5,882 nucleotides of DNA, taken from assembly GCA_913049565.1 (NCBI GenBank), contig CAJWZG010000177.1, forward strand, positions 1-5,882. The letters are read 5' to 3'. The stretch is from an uncultured Gammaproteobacteria bacterium. GTDB lineage: Bacteria > Pseudomonadota > Gammaproteobacteria > Pseudomonadales > Azotimanducaceae_A. The position numbers and the translations under genes are program-made. The stretch's first letter is position 1. Each line of letters starts with the position of its first letter. Shown here piece by piece: positions 1 through 5,882 of the stretch. The notes under the pieces were generated by a model that was not told where the DNA came from, did not search any database, and was given only the letters and a program-made list of their open reading frames with translations.

Positions 1-1
1 A

Positions 2-7
2 AAGGGG
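2..7 (+). promoter_or_regulatory. Ribosome binding site of the acyl-CoA dehydrogenase gene
   Basis: AAGGGG lies 7 nt before the ATG at 15, a normal Shine-Dalgarno spacing, and supports that ATG over the out-of-frame ATG at 11. The same bases contain possible stop codons for an upstream gene (TAG at 8-10, TGA at 12-14). The preceding gene may therefore end within or just before this site, as expected for tightly packed operon genes. No upstream coding sequence can be confirmed from 14 bases. Confidence 0.6.
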
Positions 8-14
8 TAGATGA

Positions 15-1145
15 ATGGATTTTTCCTTCACAGAAGAACAAACCATGTTGCACGAAAGCATTGAGCGCTTCGTGCTGAACGACTATAGCTTTGATGACCG
101 CCAGAAAAATGCGGGTTCAGACCTCGGCTACGATGCCGGCAATTGGAATACCTTTGCAGAGCTGGGATGGCTAGGTGTGCCTTTTAGCGAGGCAGACGGC
201 GGATTCGGCGGCGGGGCGGTCGAATCGTCGTTGATGATGGAGCAATTCGGTCACGGCTTGGTGATCGAGCCTTACCTTGCCACCGTCGTGCTGGCAGGTG
301 GCGCGATCAAGCATGGTGGCAGCGAGGCACAAAAGACCAAACTGCTGCCGGGCATTATCGATGGCAGCACTCAAGCGGCGCTGGCGTACGCAGAACCTCA
401 GGCACGCTTTAATTTGGCAGACATCACCACTACAGCAACGGCCGAGGGCGACGGCTTCGTGCTCGACGGTTATAAGGCAGTGGTCTTGAACGGTCCTGCC
501 GCACAGCTACTGGTTGTGAGTGCGCGCACTTCCGGCGAGCAGCGTGATCAAGACGGTATTACGTTATTCGTGATTGACGCCAAGGCTGCTGGCGTAACCC
601 GGCGTGACTATCCGACAGTGGATGCGTTCCGCGCATCAGAGGTCACGTTGGAAGGCGTCAGAGTAGATGCTGACAGTGTGCTGGGCGAGGTTGGCAAGGG
701 CTATGCAGTACTAGAGCAGGTGATCGACGAAGGCATTTTAGCCGTAGGCTCGGAAGCCGTAGGCTGCATGGAAAAACTGTATAAAGAAACCGTCGAGTAC
801 TGTCGTCAGCGTGAACAGTTTGGCCAAGCGATCGGTAAGTTTCAGGTGTTACAGCACCGCATGGTGGATATGTTCATGGAACACGAGCAATCCAAGTCAC
901 TGATGTTCATGGCAGCCATGCGCATGGACGAAGGCTATGGCGCAGAAGCCCAGAAAGCGGTCAGTGCGTTCAAGGTACAGATTGGTAAGTCGGGTAAGTT
1001 TGTGGGTCAAAATGCGGTACAACTGCATGGCGGCATGGGCATGACCGAAGAGCTGAACGTGGGCCACTATTTCAAGCGGCTGACGATCATCGACACGTTG
1101 TTCGGTAATGCTGATTTCCATCTCAAGCGATTTGGCGCGCTCTAG
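15..1145 (+). CDS. Acyl-CoA dehydrogenase family protein, PimD-like (pimeloyl-CoA dehydrogenase small-subunit type)
   Basis: This is a cytoplasmic FAD-linked flavoprotein of the acyl-CoA dehydrogenase family, whose members form a 2,3 double bond in acyl-CoA. The 376 residues cover the whole family fold: N-terminal helical domain (about 6-117), middle beta domain (about 122-213, starting ALAYAEP) and C-terminal helical domain (about 228-370). FAD-contact motifs are present: REQFGQ at 266-271 and QLHGGMGMTEE at 336-346. The C-terminal segment HYFKRLTIIDTLFGNADFHL is typical of PimD-type proteins. The canonical catalytic Glu (the YEGT motif of medium-chain enzymes) is absent, and my alignment places Phe363 there. 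Glu239 is near, but one residue off, the alternative base position of isovaleryl-CoA dehydrogenase. Such proteins often pair with a second dehydrogenase subunit, which would be encoded left of the window. The alpha/beta hydrolase gene follows after 53 bp. Family assignment is firm; the substrate is unknown. Confidence 0.9.
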   Translation: MDFSFTEEQTMLHESIERFVLNDYSFDDRQKNAGSDLGYDAGNWNTFAELGWLGVPFSEADGGFGGGAVESSLMMEQFGHGLVIEPYLATVVLAGGAIKHGGSEAQKTKLLPGIIDGSTQAALAYAEPQARFNLADITTTATAEGDGFVLDGYKAVVLNGPAAQLLVVSARTSGEQRDQDGITLFVIDAKAAGVTRRDYPTVDAFRASEVTLEGVRVDADSVLGEVGKGYAVLEQVIDEGILAVGSEAVGCMEKLYKETVEYCRQREQFGQAIGKFQVLQHRMVDMFMEHEQSKSLMFMAAMRMDEGYGAEAQKAVSAFKVQIGKSGKFVGQNAVQLHGGMGMTEELNVGHYFKRLTIIDTLFGNADFHLKRFGAL

Positions 1146-1189
1146 CGTTAATTGCGGGGATAGAAGCCGGACTCGGGGAATATTGAGAC

Positions 1190-1193
1190 GGAG
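1190..1193 (+). promoter_or_regulatory. Ribosome binding site of the alpha/beta hydrolase gene
   Basis: GGAG sits 5 nt before the ATG at 1199. The 53-bp gap from the dehydrogenase stop contains no convincing promoter and no hairpin followed by a T-run. This fits co-transcription of the two genes with separate translation initiation. Confidence 0.55.
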
Positions 1194-1198
1194 AACCC

Positions 1199-2095
1199 AT
1201 GGCACGCTGGGATAAAGAACAGACATCGAGCATTCCAGACTGGTTCTGGAAAGCCATTGACACACCGGCAGAGAGTCGCACCATTGAGGTAGACGAGTGC
1301 GATGTGGCCTATCGTCTTTACCCTTCTGCGGGCAAGCCCGGGATGTTGCTGATTCACGGTATGAATGCCCACTCTCGATGGTGGGACTTCATAGCCCCGC
1401 AGCTAACCGACCAGTATCAAATCGCCGCCATGGATCTCACGGGCATGGGTGATTCGGATTACCGCTATGAGTATTCGAGTAAAATCTATGCGCAAGAAAT
1501 TTTGGCAGTGATAGCAGATGCGAGCTTGGGCGATCAAGCTATTGTTGTCGCCCACAGTTTCGGCGGCTACATGGCCGTGAAAGCGGCCAACCTCCATCCG
1601 GAAAAATTTGGTGGCTTGGTGCTTGTTGATTCAGGCATACGTCATCCAGACGAACCGATTCCAGATCGCCCGAAGATGGGCGGTATGCAAGGCAAAATTT
1701 ACCCTGATAAAGAGAGTGCGCTGATGCGGTTCCGCTTGCAGCCACCCCAGCCCTGCGAAAACGAATACATTCTGCAATATATTGCGCGTAACTCATTGAT
1801 GCCTATGGACGGCGGATGGGCTTGGAAATTCGACGAAGATCTGCTGACGACACTAACCGAGGTGGATCGCCAGCCTGAAGACTTCCAGTTGCTAACAGTG
1901 CCGCTTGGCGTGATTTTCGGTGCCGACAGTGAGCTGTATTCGCGCCAAAGCCTTGAATACATGCAGCAACTGGTGCCACAGGACTTTCCGTTTAGGGAAA
2001 TTGCCGATGCCCAGCACCATGTCTTTCTCGACCAGCCGCTAGCCTTTGTCGAGGCGCTGCGTGAGATCTGCCAGCAGTTGCCTCGCCGGGCCTAG
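1199..2095 (+). CDS. Alpha/beta-fold hydrolase
   Basis: This is a 298-residue cytoplasmic alpha/beta hydrolase without a signal peptide or membrane segment. A full catalytic set is visible. The oxyanion-side HG motif is at 53-54 (LLIHGMNAHSRWW). The nucleophile elbow is AHSFGG at 118-123 with Ser120. The probable acid is Asp243 after strand VPLGVIFGAD. The probable base is His273 in AQHHVFLDQP. The first elbow position is Ala rather than the usual Gly, a tolerated small-residue change. The region at about 150-225 between elbow and acid is probably the lid domain and is rich in Pro, Met and Trp, which suggests a hydrophobic substrate pocket. Length and motif spacing match single-domain esterases, C-C bond hydrolases and epoxide hydrolases, but nothing separates these activities. 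Being just behind an acyl-CoA dehydrogenase, it may act in the same catabolic route, for example on an ester, lactone or thioester (inference). Confidence 0.9.
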   Translation: MARWDKEQTSSIPDWFWKAIDTPAESRTIEVDECDVAYRLYPSAGKPGMLLIHGMNAHSRWWDFIAPQLTDQYQIAAMDLTGMGDSDYRYEYSSKIYAQEILAVIADASLGDQAIVVAHSFGGYMAVKAANLHPEKFGGLVLVDSGIRHPDEPIPDRPKMGGMQGKIYPDKESALMRFRLQPPQPCENEYILQYIARNSLMPMDGGWAWKFDEDLLTTLTEVDRQPEDFQLLTVPLGVIFGADSELYSRQSLEYMQQLVPQDFPFREIADAQHHVFLDQPLAFVEALREICQQLPRRA

Positions 2096-2104
2096 TGCTG
2101 AAAA

Positions 2105-4453
2105 TCACTCTTTTGGGGTCAGAGTAATCGTCATCACGGCACTTTTTTCAACGGCCTGCCGCGAGAACAACATCGGTACATGCCCCTCGGTTGCCCAGTT
2201 TTCCAGCAAATTATCGTAAAACGTTGATCGCGGATCGCCAGACTGGCCGGGTGCATTCGTCATTCGTGCATCGTCCCAGTTGCCCACGTCGACCACCATG
2301 CGGAAAGATGCGCCGCTGCGCACGTTAAAGGTCTTATCGTAAAAGCCAGTATTGTTCGTGGTGTTGGCGCTGCCGCCTCGCGGATAGGCCTTAATCTGCA
2401 TTCGCCGGGCTAAGGTGTCGTTGGCGCGCGCCAGTAAAGGGTGTTCGAACACCATCTGATGCAGGTCGCCCCATTGCCATCGGTCGGCATTCTTACCCAG
2501 CAATTCAGCAGTCGCCTCCCATGCGTCTTGGAGGCTTGTGATGGCAAGTGCTTGTCCTGCATCGCTGGCGAGCAGTTCCAGTGACGTTTGAGTCGATAGC
2601 GCCCCAGGCGGTAATTCTTCACCACGGGTCAGCAGGCGGCCAAGGGCCGGGCTTAGGTGACGGTAGTACCAAACATTCCACAGGGCTGCCGCCGCGCTGT
2701 CTGCCTCCAAACGTTGATCCCAGCCCGCCAACATCGGCCCGCCGGTGTCTGGGTTGGTTTGCGCAAGGTTCGGCAGTAACGCCAGCACGCGGCGGGCTAG
2801 CACCGAGTGATAGTCGCGCTGCAGCGCCAGCGAATCGTCCATGCTGTGCGCTATCGGTGTGTCCAGATACTCCCAAAGCCGTTTATAGCGCCAAGGGGCC
2901 GACCACTCGAACCCCACTTTGTATCGGTCAATAGGGTAGTCCTCGGCCAGGCTCATGGCATTTGCCGTGCCGCTAAAACCGCGCTCAGGGTTGTACTCCT
3001 CCGGCAGCACATCCATATCGAAATAGCCGTCCCACTCGTAGCGGCCGTCGCCGGGTACCGGCATCAGGCCGTCCCAATTGTCGCGCTTAGGAAAACGTCC
3101 CGCAGGCTTGTATCCGATGTTGCCATCTGTATCGGCGTAAACCTGATTCTCGGAAGGCGCGCCCCAACGATTCAGAGCGCCGACAAACTCTCGCCAGTTC
3201 TCTACCCGCATGTATTCGATACTGCCGAAGTAAGGGGCCATCCCCGGTTCTAGCCACGCTGCGCGAACGACAAAGGCATGTTTTTGGGTCTCAGCAACAA
3301 CGGGGCCGTGACGGGTGAATCTCAGCGTCACGCTTTGACTCTCGCGGTCTTTCACCACGATGGATTCGGTAATCTCAGTAAAGGGTTCGACGGTGTCCCG
3401 ATAGACATAGCCCCCGCGTTTCTTTTCGTAAACGTACAAGTCTTCCTGATCGATCGGGAAAATCGTCAGTCCAAAAGCAATTTTATCGTTGTGGCCGATA
3501 GAGATGCCCGGCAAGGCGGGTTCTCCCGCTCCGATGACGTTGATGCCGGGACCGTTCAGGTGCGCGACATATCGAAGCGATGGCACTGCGTGGCTGCGAT
3601 GCGGGTCATCTGCAAGAATCGGGCGGCCGGTGGTGGTGCGTGATCCGGTAACCACCCAGTTGTTGCTGCCAACATCTAGGTTGTGCGCTTGTGTAGTTGC
3701 GCGTTTGAGCAAGCGTGCCATCTGGGCCTTGGCCGGTTGTTGGCTAAAATCTGCGGGGGCTTTAGCCAGTAGATAGTTGTCCAACACGTTGTCGGGTATC
3801 ACGCAGGGGTCTAGCCCCGCTGGGGTGTCAGTCTGCCAAGCGGGCTCTAATGTGAGCCATTGGGCAGCGAGATCTAGTTTGTTTTGGCAGGCGAGTTTTG
3901 CTCGCCAAACCTCTGTGACCACATTTCGCCAAAGGCCATTGCTGCGAATGCGTACCACATCGTCTGCGCTCCAGCGGCTGGGCTTGTAGCCCAACATGGC
4001 GAACTCCACCGGCATCAACTCGGGATTCGTGTTGGCAACCTCGATAAAGGCGTTGATACCGGCGGTAAACGATTCGGTAATGCGCTTGGCATCGTTGCCG
4101 TAGGCTAGCCACTCGGCGTACATATCGCCGCGATAAACGAATAGCCGTGCGGCTTTGTCTTGAGCCACATGCTGCTCGCCGAGAATTTCCGCAAGCTGGC
4201 CCAGACCTCGGCGCTTCCATAAGTCGATCTGCCACAGGCGATCTCGGGCGGCGTTGAAGCCTTGTGCGAAGAACACGTCGTAGTGGTCGTCGGCATAAAT
4301 GTGCGGCACCCCGTATTCATCGACGATGATTTCGGCCTTTGTGGTGAGCCCTTCGACTGGGTAGCTTTGTGAGTTTTCAGCGAAAGCTGCTGGACTACTG
4401 ATGACTCCTAACGATATAACGAGCAAGGCTTTGACGATCAGAGTGTGGCTCAT
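2105..4453 (-). CDS. Secreted penicillin acylase family protein (Ntn hydrolase, peptidase family S45)
   Basis: This 782-residue precursor is probably exported and self-cleaved into an alpha chain (about 26-262) and a beta chain (263-782). Family members hydrolyse amide bonds in penicillin G, cephalosporin side chains, acyl-homoserine lactones or acylated peptides. Residues 1-25 form a Sec signal peptide ending AFA. The processing site is Gly262-Ser263 in DVGSNNWVV, with Ser263 the N-terminal nucleophile. By position, beta-His23 is His285 (DDPHRSH), as in cephalosporin acylases and PvdQ. Asp335 and Asp338 match the beta-73 and beta-76 calcium ligands of E. coli penicillin G acylase. Asn498 (GTANAMS) is the likely oxyanion Asn. 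The C-terminal PGQSGDPRS and FYDNLLENWA segments are typical, so the protein looks complete. I chose ATG 4453 over 4492 because AGGAG lies 7 nt upstream and a clean signal peptide then starts at residue 1. It is convergent with the hydrolase gene. The substrate cannot be assigned. Confidence 0.92.
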   Translation of the reverse strand: MSHTLIVKALLVISLGVISSPAAFAENSQSYPVEGLTTKAEIIVDEYGVPHIYADDHYDVFFAQGFNAARDRLWQIDLWKRRGLGQLAEILGEQHVAQDKAARLFVYRGDMYAEWLAYGNDAKRITESFTAGINAFIEVANTNPELMPVEFAMLGYKPSRWSADDVVRIRSNGLWRNVVTEVWRAKLACQNKLDLAAQWLTLEPAWQTDTPAGLDPCVIPDNVLDNYLLAKAPADFSQQPAKAQMARLLKRATTQAHNLDVGSNNWVVTGSRTTTGRPILADDPHRSHAVPSLRYVAHLNGPGINVIGAGEPALPGISIGHNDKIAFGLTIFPIDQEDLYVYEKKRGGYVYRDTVEPFTEITESIVVKDRESQSVTLRFTRHGPVVAETQKHAFVVRAAWLEPGMAPYFGSIEYMRVENWREFVGALNRWGAPSENQVYADTDGNIGYKPAGRFPKRDNWDGLMPVPGDGRYEWDGYFDMDVLPEEYNPERGFSGTANAMSLAEDYPIDRYKVGFEWSAPWRYKRLWEYLDTPIAHSMDDSLALQRDYHSVLARRVLALLPNLAQTNPDTGGPMLAGWDQRLEADSAAAALWNVWYYRHLSPALGRLLTRGEELPPGALSTQTSLELLASDAGQALAITSLQDAWEATAELLGKNADRWQWGDLHQMVFEHPLLARANDTLARRMQIKAYPRGGSANTTNNTGFYDKTFNVRSGASFRMVVDVGNWDDARMTNAPGQSGDPRSTFYDNLLENWATEGHVPMLFSRQAVEKSAVMTITLTPKE
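3665..3670 (-). other. Predicted autoproteolytic Gly-Ser site of the acylase
   Basis: Codons GGC-AGC encode Gly262-Ser263 (numbered from the start at 4453). In this family the bond before the Ser is cut by the precursor itself, freeing the serine amino group that acts as the base in catalysis. The following NNWVV is the family's usual sequence at the start of the beta chain. Some relatives remove a short spacer from the alpha-chain end; none can be marked here. Confidence 0.85.
4379..4453 (-). other. Signal peptide of the acylase
   Basis: The 25 residues have a short polar start with His3 and Lys8, a hydrophobic core (LLVISLGVISS) and a small-residue cleavage motif AFA before Glu26. There is no lipobox Cys and no twin-arginine motif, so export by Sec with signal peptidase I is expected. 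The mature enzyme is probably periplasmic, as for characterised penicillin acylases and PvdQ. Confidence 0.85.
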
Positions 4454-4536
4454 CGTTTGGCTCCTGAGGCAAAGAGACCACCAACATAGCAAAGTCGTCG
4501 ACGCATTGCTGTTGCGCTGAGAGTCAAAGCTTAAGC
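4454..4536 (-). promoter_or_regulatory. Acylase leader region, probable location of its promoter
   Basis: This is the only stretch between the nrdB terminator and the acylase start, so a promoter for the acylase probably lies here unless transcription reads through. TTGACT (minus strand, 4522-4527) resembles a -35 box, but the hexamer 17 nt downstream, GCGTCG, is a poor -10. TATGTT further downstream (about 4483-4488) is a weak -10 candidate without a good -35. No operator-like inverted repeat stands out. Confidence 0.3.
4461..4465 (-). promoter_or_regulatory. Ribosome binding site that fixes the acylase start
   Basis: On the minus strand AGGAG is followed by 7 nt (CCAAACG) and ATG at 4453. 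An in-frame ATG at 4492 would add 13 residues, including two Trp and two Cys, in front of the signal peptide, and would place this AGGAG inside the coding region. The downstream start is therefore preferred. Confidence 0.8.
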
Positions 4537-4539
4537 AAA

Positions 4540-4566
4540 AAAAAGCCCTCGTGAAGAGGGCTTTTT
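4540..4566 (-). terminator. Rho-independent terminator of nrdB
   Basis: AGCCCTC at 4544-4550 pairs with GAGGGCT at 4556-4562 around a 5-nt loop. A-T pairs extend the stem on both sides to 4540 and 4566. In the minus-strand transcript the hairpin begins 18 nt after the nrdB stop codon and is followed by a run of eight U (A-run at 4537-4544 on the plus strand). The flanks are A-rich on one side and T-rich on the other, so the element could also stop plus-strand transcripts, but no plus-strand gene ends here. Confidence 0.92.
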
Positions 4567-4584
4567 ACTATGGCTACTAAAGAT

Positions 4585-5856
4585 CTAGTCCCAAGTTAGC
4601 GCGCCACCGGTCTGATAGTCAGTCACACGGGTTTCAAAAAAGTTTTTCTCTTTCTTTAGATCCATGATTTCAGACATCCACGGGAATGGGTTTTTCACCC
4701 CAGGGTACTGCTCAGCCAAACCAATCTGTGCCAGTCGGCGATTGGCGATGAACTGCAGATACTCTTCCATCATGTTGGCGTTCATACCCAGTACACCTCG
4801 CGGCATGGTGTCGCGTGCGTAGCCTACTTCCAATGTTGTGCCTTCCAAGATCATCTCGCGGGCTGATGCCTGCATCTCTTCGTCCCACAAATGCGGATTT
4901 TCAAGTTTAATCTGGTTGATCACGTCGATACCGAAATTCACGTGCATAGACTCGTCACGCAGAATGTACTGGAACTGTTCTGAGGTACCCGTCATCTTGT
5001 TGCGTCGGCCCATGGACAGTATCTGGGTGAACCCGCAGTAGAAAAAGATACCTTCAAGCACGCAGTAGTAGGCGATCAGATTCTTCAGCAGGGTCTTATC
5101 AGTGTCTGCTGTGCCAGTGTTGAAACCGGGGTCGTTGATTTCCTTGGTGTATTTCAGCGCCCAAGAGGCTTTTTCCGCAACCGTTGGAATCTCGTGATAC
5201 ATGTTGAAGATTTCGCCTTCATCCATGCCCAGTGACTCGATGCAGTACTGATAAGCGTGGGTATGAATGGCTTCTTCAAATGCCTGACGTAGCAGATATT
5301 GGCGGCACTCTGGGTTGGTGATCAAGCGATAGATCGCCAGCACCAAATTGTTGGCAACTAGCGAATCAGCGGTTGAAAAGAAGCCGAGGCTTCGCTTGAC
5401 GATAGTGCGTTCGTCGTCGCTCAAGCCGTCTTCAGATTTCCACAGCGCGATGTCTGATGTCATGTTGACTTCTTGTGGCATCCAGTGATTTGCGCAGCCA
5501 TCCAAATACTTCTGCCATGCCCAGTCGTACTTGAAGGGTACTAGCTGATTCAGATCAGCCCGGCAGTTAATCATGGCCTTTTGGTCTACTGTCACGCGCT
5601 CTGTGCTTACTGGCTCAGCGGCAACAGGCTTTTCAGCAACGGCAGATGGCTGGGCAGCGGCGGCCTGTTGTGCGGCCTGTTCTTCAGCCGCTTGCTTTGC
5701 AGCGGCGGCCTGAGCAGCTTCAGCGGAAGCTTGTTGTGCTGCTTCCTTCTGAGCAACAGCCTCTGCAGCCATTTGTTTTTGCACAGCATCGGCAATAACG
5801 GCTTGATCCGCTTGCGCGTTGGCTGGTGCTTCTTCGTAATCGTCCCAACTTAACAT
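4585..5856 (-). CDS. nrdB: Class Ia ribonucleoside-diphosphate reductase, beta subunit
   Basis: This is the radical-generating small subunit (R2) of aerobic ribonucleotide reductase. With NrdA it reduces ribonucleoside diphosphates to deoxyribonucleotides in the cytoplasm. All metal and radical residues are visible in the 423-residue protein. Diiron ligands are Asp164, Glu195, His198, Glu268, Glu302 and His305, and the radical Tyr202 lies in EAIHTHAY. Trp125 and Asp301 match E. coli Trp48 and Asp237 of the radical transfer path. The C-terminal tail, [10 protein letters not shown], is the expected NrdA-binding end, and Tyr414 may be the counterpart of E. coli Tyr356. The start MLSWDD matches Pseudomonas NrdB, with CAGGAG centred about 10 nt upstream of the ATG. 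Residues 30-69 are an Ala/Gln-rich extension before the core, which starts near 92; it lacks an ATP-cone. nrdA is probably upstream, right of the window. A terminator follows directly. Confidence 0.97.
   Translation of the reverse strand: MLSWDDYEEAPANAQADQAVIADAVQKQMAAEAVAQKEAAQQASAEAAQAAAAKQAAEEQAAQQAAAAQPSAVAEKPVAAEPVSTERVTVDQKAMINCRADLNQLVPFKYDWAWQKYLDGCANHWMPQEVNMTSDIALWKSEDGLSDDERTIVKRSLGFFSTADSLVANNLVLAIYRLITNPECRQYLLRQAFEEAIHTHAYQYCIESLGMDEGEIFNMYHEIPTVAEKASWALKYTKEINDPGFNTGTADTDKTLLKNLIAYYCVLEGIFFYCGFTQILSMGRRNKMTGTSEQFQYILRDESMHVNFGIDVINQIKLENPHLWDEEMQASAREMILEGTTLEVGYARDTMPRGVLGMNANMMEEYLQFIANRRLAQIGLAEQYPGVKNPFPWMSEIMDLKKEKNFFETRVTDYQTGGALTWD
5650..5769 (-). repeat. Low-complexity Ala/Gln-rich segment within nrdB
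   Basis: These 40 codons encode NrdB residues 30-69, of which 22 are Ala, 9 Gln, 5 Glu and 2 Lys. There is no Pro or Gly, so a long helix or coiled coil is likely. At DNA level a 14-bp direct repeat, GCAGCGGCGGCCTG, occurs at 5654-5667 and 5699-5712. This suggests growth by slippage or local duplication. It keeps the reading frame and is followed by a Pro/Val/Glu-rich linker up to about residue 91. Confidence 0.85.
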
Positions 5857-5863
5857 CGTGGTA

Positions 5864-5869
5864 CTCCTG
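5864..5869 (-). promoter_or_regulatory. Ribosome binding site of nrdB
   Basis: CAGGAG on the minus strand lies 7 nt upstream of the ATG at 5856. The 12 remaining bases to the window edge are A/T-rich (ATTTATTAT) and too short to judge for promoter or NrdR boxes. Confidence 0.8.
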
Positions 5870-5882
5870 ATAATAAATTCTG

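Noticed and set aside
1..14. C-terminal end of an upstream coding sequence
   Set aside because: Stops are present in two frames (TAG 8-10, TGA 12-14), but two or three codons cannot show which frame, if any, is coding. It is mentioned as a possibility only.
897..1372. Minus-strand frames of 122 and 74 residues across the dehydrogenase-hydrolase junction
   Set aside because: They overlap well-supported plus-strand genes, and their translations show no recognisable domain. I saw no case for a real antisense gene.
2072..2100. CAGCA/TGCTG inverted repeat around the hydrolase stop codon as a terminator
   Set aside because: Only 5 bp pair around a 19-nt loop and no T-run follows, too weak to call.
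2548..3643. Several plus-strand open frames (2548-2934, 2807-3253, 3278-3643) opposite the acylase gene
   Set aside because: They lie wholly inside a gene with clear family motifs throughout, overlap one another, and give Arg/Pro/Ala-rich or patternless translations. They are shadows of the coding strand in GC-rich DNA.
4522..4527. TTGACT on the minus strand as a -35 box for the acylase
   Set aside because: The hexamer at the right distance (GCGTCG) does not resemble a -10 box, so a specific sigma-70 promoter is not claimed; only the leader region is listed.
5581..5853. Plus-strand frame of 90 residues with Leu/Cys/Ser/Gly-rich, membrane-like composition opposite the nrdB 5' end
   Set aside because: Its apparent hydrophobicity is the complement of the Ala/Gln/Glu codons of the NrdB extension, so it is a composition artefact and not a small membrane protein.
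1..5882. Defence system, mobile element, CRISPR array, tRNA or rRNA gene
   Set aside because: No transposase or integrase, no terminal inverted repeats, no regularly spaced repeats and no recognisable structural RNA were seen. Genes occupy nearly the entire window, and the longest non-coding stretch is the 131 bp between nrdB and the acylase.

Overview
The window looks like chromosomal DNA from a gammaproteobacterium, probably an environmental or marine relative of Pseudomonas (the wider Pseudomonadales/Cellvibrionales group). The best taxonomic clue is the class Ia ribonucleotide reductase small subunit at the right end. From memory, its core and its N- and C-terminal ends closely resemble Pseudomonas NrdB. 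This placement is a judgement from remembered sequences, not a search.

Layout. Left part (15-2095, + strand): an acyl-CoA dehydrogenase like the pimeloyl-CoA dehydrogenase small subunit, then 53 bp later an alpha/beta hydrolase. They probably belong to one catabolic operon that begins left of the window. Middle (2105-4453, - strand): a secreted penicillin-acylase-family Ntn hydrolase, convergent with the hydrolase and separated from it by only 9 bp. Right (4585-5856, - strand): nrdB, with a strong Rho-independent terminator between it and the acylase gene. The last 26 bases hold only the nrdB ribosome binding site and leader; nrdA is probably further right.

The dehydrogenase and hydrolase plausibly act in the cytoplasm on one acyl-CoA degradation route whose substrate cannot be read from the sequence. 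The acylase should act in the periplasm on an amide-bonded substrate. NrdB is housekeeping DNA-precursor synthesis and is functionally unrelated. No RNA genes, mobile elements, CRISPR arrays or defence genes are visible. I see no clear sign of a new biological system. The points most worth checking are the dehydrogenase's missing canonical catalytic glutamate, which suggests a heteromeric enzyme, the substrate of the acylase, and the Ala/Gln-rich N-terminal extension of NrdB.
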